Shown here: one piece after another, positions 6,413 through 8,111 of the stretch
How the letters are laid out: each line of letters opens with the position of its first letter
How positions within the stretch are numbered: position 1 is the stretch's first letter
Assembly (NCBI GenBank): GCA_022728415.1
Contig: JAIJJM010000084.1
Location: 1-8,111, forward strand
Source of the DNA: Collinsella sp.
GTDB lineage: Bacteria; Actinomycetota; Coriobacteriia; Coriobacteriales; Coriobacteriaceae
Length of the DNA stretch: 8,111 bases
Reading direction: 5' to 3'
Made by a program: the position numbers and the translations under genes
Notes under the pieces: generated by a model
What the model saw: the letters and a program-made list of their open reading frames with translations, nothing else
Told to the model about the DNA's origin: nothing
The model's database searches: none

Positions 6413-6473
6413 GGTGTCTCCGTTTCGAATGGCCGCGGCGTCTTCCGCCGGCTGCCGTTGGTGTAACGCTACT

Positions 6474-6479
6474 AGTATA
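6474..6479 (-). promoter_or_regulatory. Probable lemA -10 box
   Basis: The minus strand reads TATACT, as in the cysE and DedA promoters. There is no convincing -35 (TCGGTA at 17-bp spacing). The predicted start near 6467 gives a leader of about 55 nt. Confidence 0.45.
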
Positions 6480-6569
6480 CCCGCAACCTTTGGCGATACC
6501 GAACTTTCCGGTAAGCGTTATGTTTCCACCAAGGTGAGGCCATTCGCCAGGGGGCGGGCGATACAGGTG

Positions 6570-6575
6570 TAAGAT
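6570..6575 (+). promoter_or_regulatory. Possible -10 box of the TetR-family gene
   Basis: TAAGAT lies about 50 nt before the chosen ATG and would put the start site near 6582. No matching -35 is visible, so this is weak. Confidence 0.25.
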
Positions 6576-6624
6576 ATGCGACAGATTGGTGAGTGCTGTC
6601 TTTTCCTTGAGGAGGGCGATGCGT

Positions 6625-7209
6625 ATGGACCTTCGCATCAAAAAAACCTATCGGGCCCTGTTCGAGGCCTTTACCGAGCTGCTCGAAGAGCATCGGTTTG
6701 AGGACGTGACGGTTGCCATGCTGTGCGACCGCGCTATGATTCGTCGGACGACGTTCTACAAGCACTTCCGCGACAAAAACGATTACTTTGCCTTCTATAT
6801 CGATGAACTTATGTCGGGCCTGCCGCAAAAGCGGGCCGATGCAGATGGCGCGGAGGGCGCCGAGGACGTGCGAGCGCTTCGCCACGAAGTGTTCGCCGAT
6901 GCCATGGATCTGATTCTGGCGCATGAGCAGCTCATGGATAACATTTTGGCGAGCAGTATGTCGGGTATGCTGACCAGCATGATTTGCGACCGCATCGCGC
7001 GCTCCATACGCGGGCGCGTGATGAGCGCGCTTGACGAGGACGCGCTCGCGCCCGTATCGCTCGAGACGACGTCTGAGTTTGTCGCTGGCGGCATTATTCG
7101 GCTCTTTACCATGTGGTGGGAATCGGGCCACGTATTAGAGCGCCGATCCGAAATCGCCGACGTGGTCGACGCGCTGTTCGAGCGGACCATGACGCCGGTG
7201 AATCACTAA
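6625..7209 (+). CDS. TetR/AcrR-family transcriptional regulator
   Basis: A 194-residue DNA-binding repressor type. The N-terminal domain is typical: a first helix from about 6 to 21 (KKTYRALFEAFTELLE), then the helix-turn-helix at about 28-48 (VTVAMLCDRAMIRRTTFYKHF), followed by the family's FRDKNDYF. The rest is a helical ligand or dimer domain with no assignable ligand. The MDLRIKKTYRAL start and the overall layout resemble TetR proteins of the DhaS-like C-terminal type. I prefer ATG 6625, where GGAGG (6611-6615) is 9 nt away; the in-frame ATG 6619 is only 3 nt from it. The divergent neighbour lemA is the natural target to test, along with the gene itself. Its stop lies 3 nt from the convergent tRNA gene, with no terminator between. 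Confidence 0.92.
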   Translation: MDLRIKKTYRALFEAFTELLEEHRFEDVTVAMLCDRAMIRRTTFYKHFRDKNDYFAFYIDELMSGLPQKRADADGAEGAEDVRALRHEVFADAMDLILAHEQLMDNILASSMSGMLTSMICDRIARSIRGRVMSALDEDALAPVSLETTSEFVAGGIIRLFTMWWESGHVLERRSEIADVVDALFERTMTPVNH

Positions 7210-7212
7210 GAG

Positions 7213-7302
7213 TGGCGGAGAGAGGGGGATTCGAACCCCCGGAACGCTCTCGCGCTCAACGGTTTTCAAGACCGCCGCATTCAACCGCTCTGCCATCTCT
7301 CC
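7213..7302 (-). tRNA. tRNA-Ser (anticodon TGA), CCA encoded
   Basis: The minus strand folds as a class II tRNA of 90 nt including an encoded CCA. The acceptor stem is GGAGAGA with TCTCTCC and a G discriminator, as in tRNA-Ser. The anticodon stem is GCGGT/ACCGT around loop CTTGAAA, giving anticodon TGA, which reads UCA and related Ser codons. A long variable arm (AGCGC/GCGTT) and a T arm with five G-C pairs around TTCGAAT are present. No terminator follows before the convergent TetR-family gene. Confidence 0.97.
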
Positions 7303-7312
7303 GTGAGTCGTA

Positions 7313-7322
7313 ATGATAGCAT
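7313..7322. promoter_or_regulatory. Overlapping divergent -10 candidates for tRNA-Ser and tadA
   Basis: On the minus strand TATCAT (7313-7318) sits 10 nt before the tRNA 5' end. On the plus strand TAGCAT (7317-7322), preceded by TG at 7314-7315, has the extended -10 form and would start tadA RNA near 7329. Neither has a strong -35. The intergenic space is only 51 bp, so the two promoters must be close or overlap. Confidence 0.3.
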
Positions 7323-7353
7323 CGTTTTGGATTTGCAACAGGGGAGGCGAATG

Positions 7354-8111
7354 ATGACGAGCACCGAAATCGATGAGAAGTTCATGCGCGAGGCGCTGGC
7401 GGAGGCGCATGCTGCCGCGGCGGTGGGCGAGGTGCCGATCGGTGCCGTAGTGGTGCGCGCGGGTGAGATCGTCGCGCGGGCGCATAATCGCCGCGAGCTC
7501 GACCAAGACCCTTCGGCGCATGCCGAGTTTGCGGCCCTATGCGCCGCCGCTCAGTCGCTTGGACGCTGGCGCCTTTCCGATTGTACGGTCTACGTGACGC
7601 TCGAGCCCTGCTGCATGTGCGCGGGGCTTATGGTTAACGCGCGCGTGGGGCGCTGCGTGTACGGCGCGGCCGATGCTAAGGCGGGCGCTCTGGGGTCGCT
7701 ATACGACCTCAACGCCGATTCGCGCCTGAATCATCGGTTTAATGTGACCGCCGGCGTGCTGGCAGACGAGTGCCGCGCGGTGCTGAGTGGTTATTTTGCC
7801 GGTTTGCGCGGTGTCGACGGCATCAGCTGCGGTTTGAACCTTGAGGCGCACGCCGCTCATGCCGAGGCGCTCGCGGGTGTTGGGGATCTTGCCGACGAGA
7901 CGGTCGACTTTGGTTCCGTGCAGCGGCGGCCCCGCCGTGTGCTGCTGGCGATCGACTCCTTTAAAGGCAGCGTGTCGAGCTCGCAGGCAGAGTCGGCAGT
8001 TGCCGGGGGCGTGCGCCGCGTGTGGCCCGATGCCCAGGTAAGCGCGCTGCCGCTGGCGGATGGCGGCGAGGGAACGCTCGATGCCGTTGCTGCGTGCGGC
8101 GGTGAGATTGT
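7354..8111 (+). CDS. tadA: TadA tRNA adenosine deaminase fused to glycerate 2-kinase (3' end beyond window)
   Basis: One open frame with no stop up to the window edge, 252 codons visible. Residues 1 to about 150 are a full TadA, the zinc deaminase that converts A34 to inosine in tRNA-Arg(ACG): HNR at 44-46, the catalytic His-Ala-Glu at 56-58 and the PCCMC zinc motif at 85-89. The domain closes near GYF at 147, as in single-domain TadA. A linker of about 40 residues follows, rich in Ala, His and Glu. From 195 the sequence is the start of a glycerate 2-kinase of the GlxK/GarK family: RRVLLAIDSFKGSVSS at 194-209 and LPLADGGEGTLDAV at 232-245. That family phosphorylates D-glycerate with ATP. No internal start with a ribosome binding site is seen before the kinase part. 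ATG 7354 is preferred because GGAGG (7343-7347) is 6 nt away, against 3 nt for ATG 7351. Confidence 0.9.
   Translation, partial: MTSTEIDEKFMREALAEAHAAAAVGEVPIGAVVVRAGEIVARAHNRRELDQDPSAHAEFAALCAAAQSLGRWRLSDCTVYVTLEPCCMCAGLMVNARVGRCVYGAADAKAGALGSLYDLNADSRLNHRFNVTAGVLADECRAVLSGYFAGLRGVDGISCGLNLEAHAAHAEALAGVGDLADETVDFGSVQRRPRRVLLAIDSFKGSVSSSQAESAVAGGVRRVWPDAQVSALPLADGGEGTLDAVAACGGEI

Noticed and set aside
5804..6466. Plus-strand open frame of 220 codons across lemA
   Set aside because: It is antisense to LemA and starts inside a terminator hairpin. Its His/Asp/Asn repeats at the end are just the reverse of the Val-rich membrane helix.
6472..7131. Minus-strand open frame of 219 codons opposite the TetR-family gene
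   Set aside because: The plus strand encodes a convincing helix-turn-helix regulator with a good ribosome binding site. The antisense product has no recognisable features.
1..8111. Mobile element, phage, CRISPR or defence system
   Set aside because: No transposase, integrase, direct-repeat array or known defence gene was seen. A tRNA is present but no integrase or attachment-site duplication beside it.

Overview
The window is GC-rich bacterial DNA with compact, mostly single-gene transcription units. Codon use, strong GGAGG-type ribosome binding sites, recurring TATACT-like -10 boxes and the gene set suggest a high-GC Gram-positive gut organism of the Coriobacteriia (Collinsella-like). That placement is inference from general resemblance; no database was searched.

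Left part (1-2693): the end of one ABC exporter half-transporter is followed 1 nt later by a complete second one. The first has a degenerate nucleotide-binding site (Asp for the Walker B Glu, Gln for the switch His). The second has intact catalytic residues but a non-canonical signature. Together they form a heterodimeric exporter. A small nested inverted repeat and a two-way terminator follow, shared with the convergent serine acetyltransferase gene cysE (2726-3430, minus).

Middle part (3431-5860): cysE is divergent from a DedA-family membrane protein gene (3655-4302), which ends at a strong terminator. Next come a 289-nt intergenic stretch and ilvE (4592-5644), encoding a branched-chain aminotransferase. 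The stretch holds an AT-rich dyad, a promoter, and a possible leaderless 49-codon upstream frame whose stop overlaps the ilvE start. Three hairpins fill the gap between ilvE and the convergent lemA.

Right part (5861-8111): lemA (minus) and a TetR-family regulator (plus) are divergent. The regulator ends 3 nt from the 3' end of a minus-strand tRNA-Ser(UGA). Divergent from the tRNA, and running off the window, is one uninterrupted reading frame that joins a complete tRNA adenosine deaminase (TadA) to the start of a glycerate 2-kinase. This fusion of an essential tRNA-editing enzyme to a carbon-metabolism kinase is the most unusual feature here.

No mobile element, CRISPR array, phage gene or known riboswitch was seen. 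Most genes are housekeeping or core metabolism. No stretch without a gene exceeds 300 bases.
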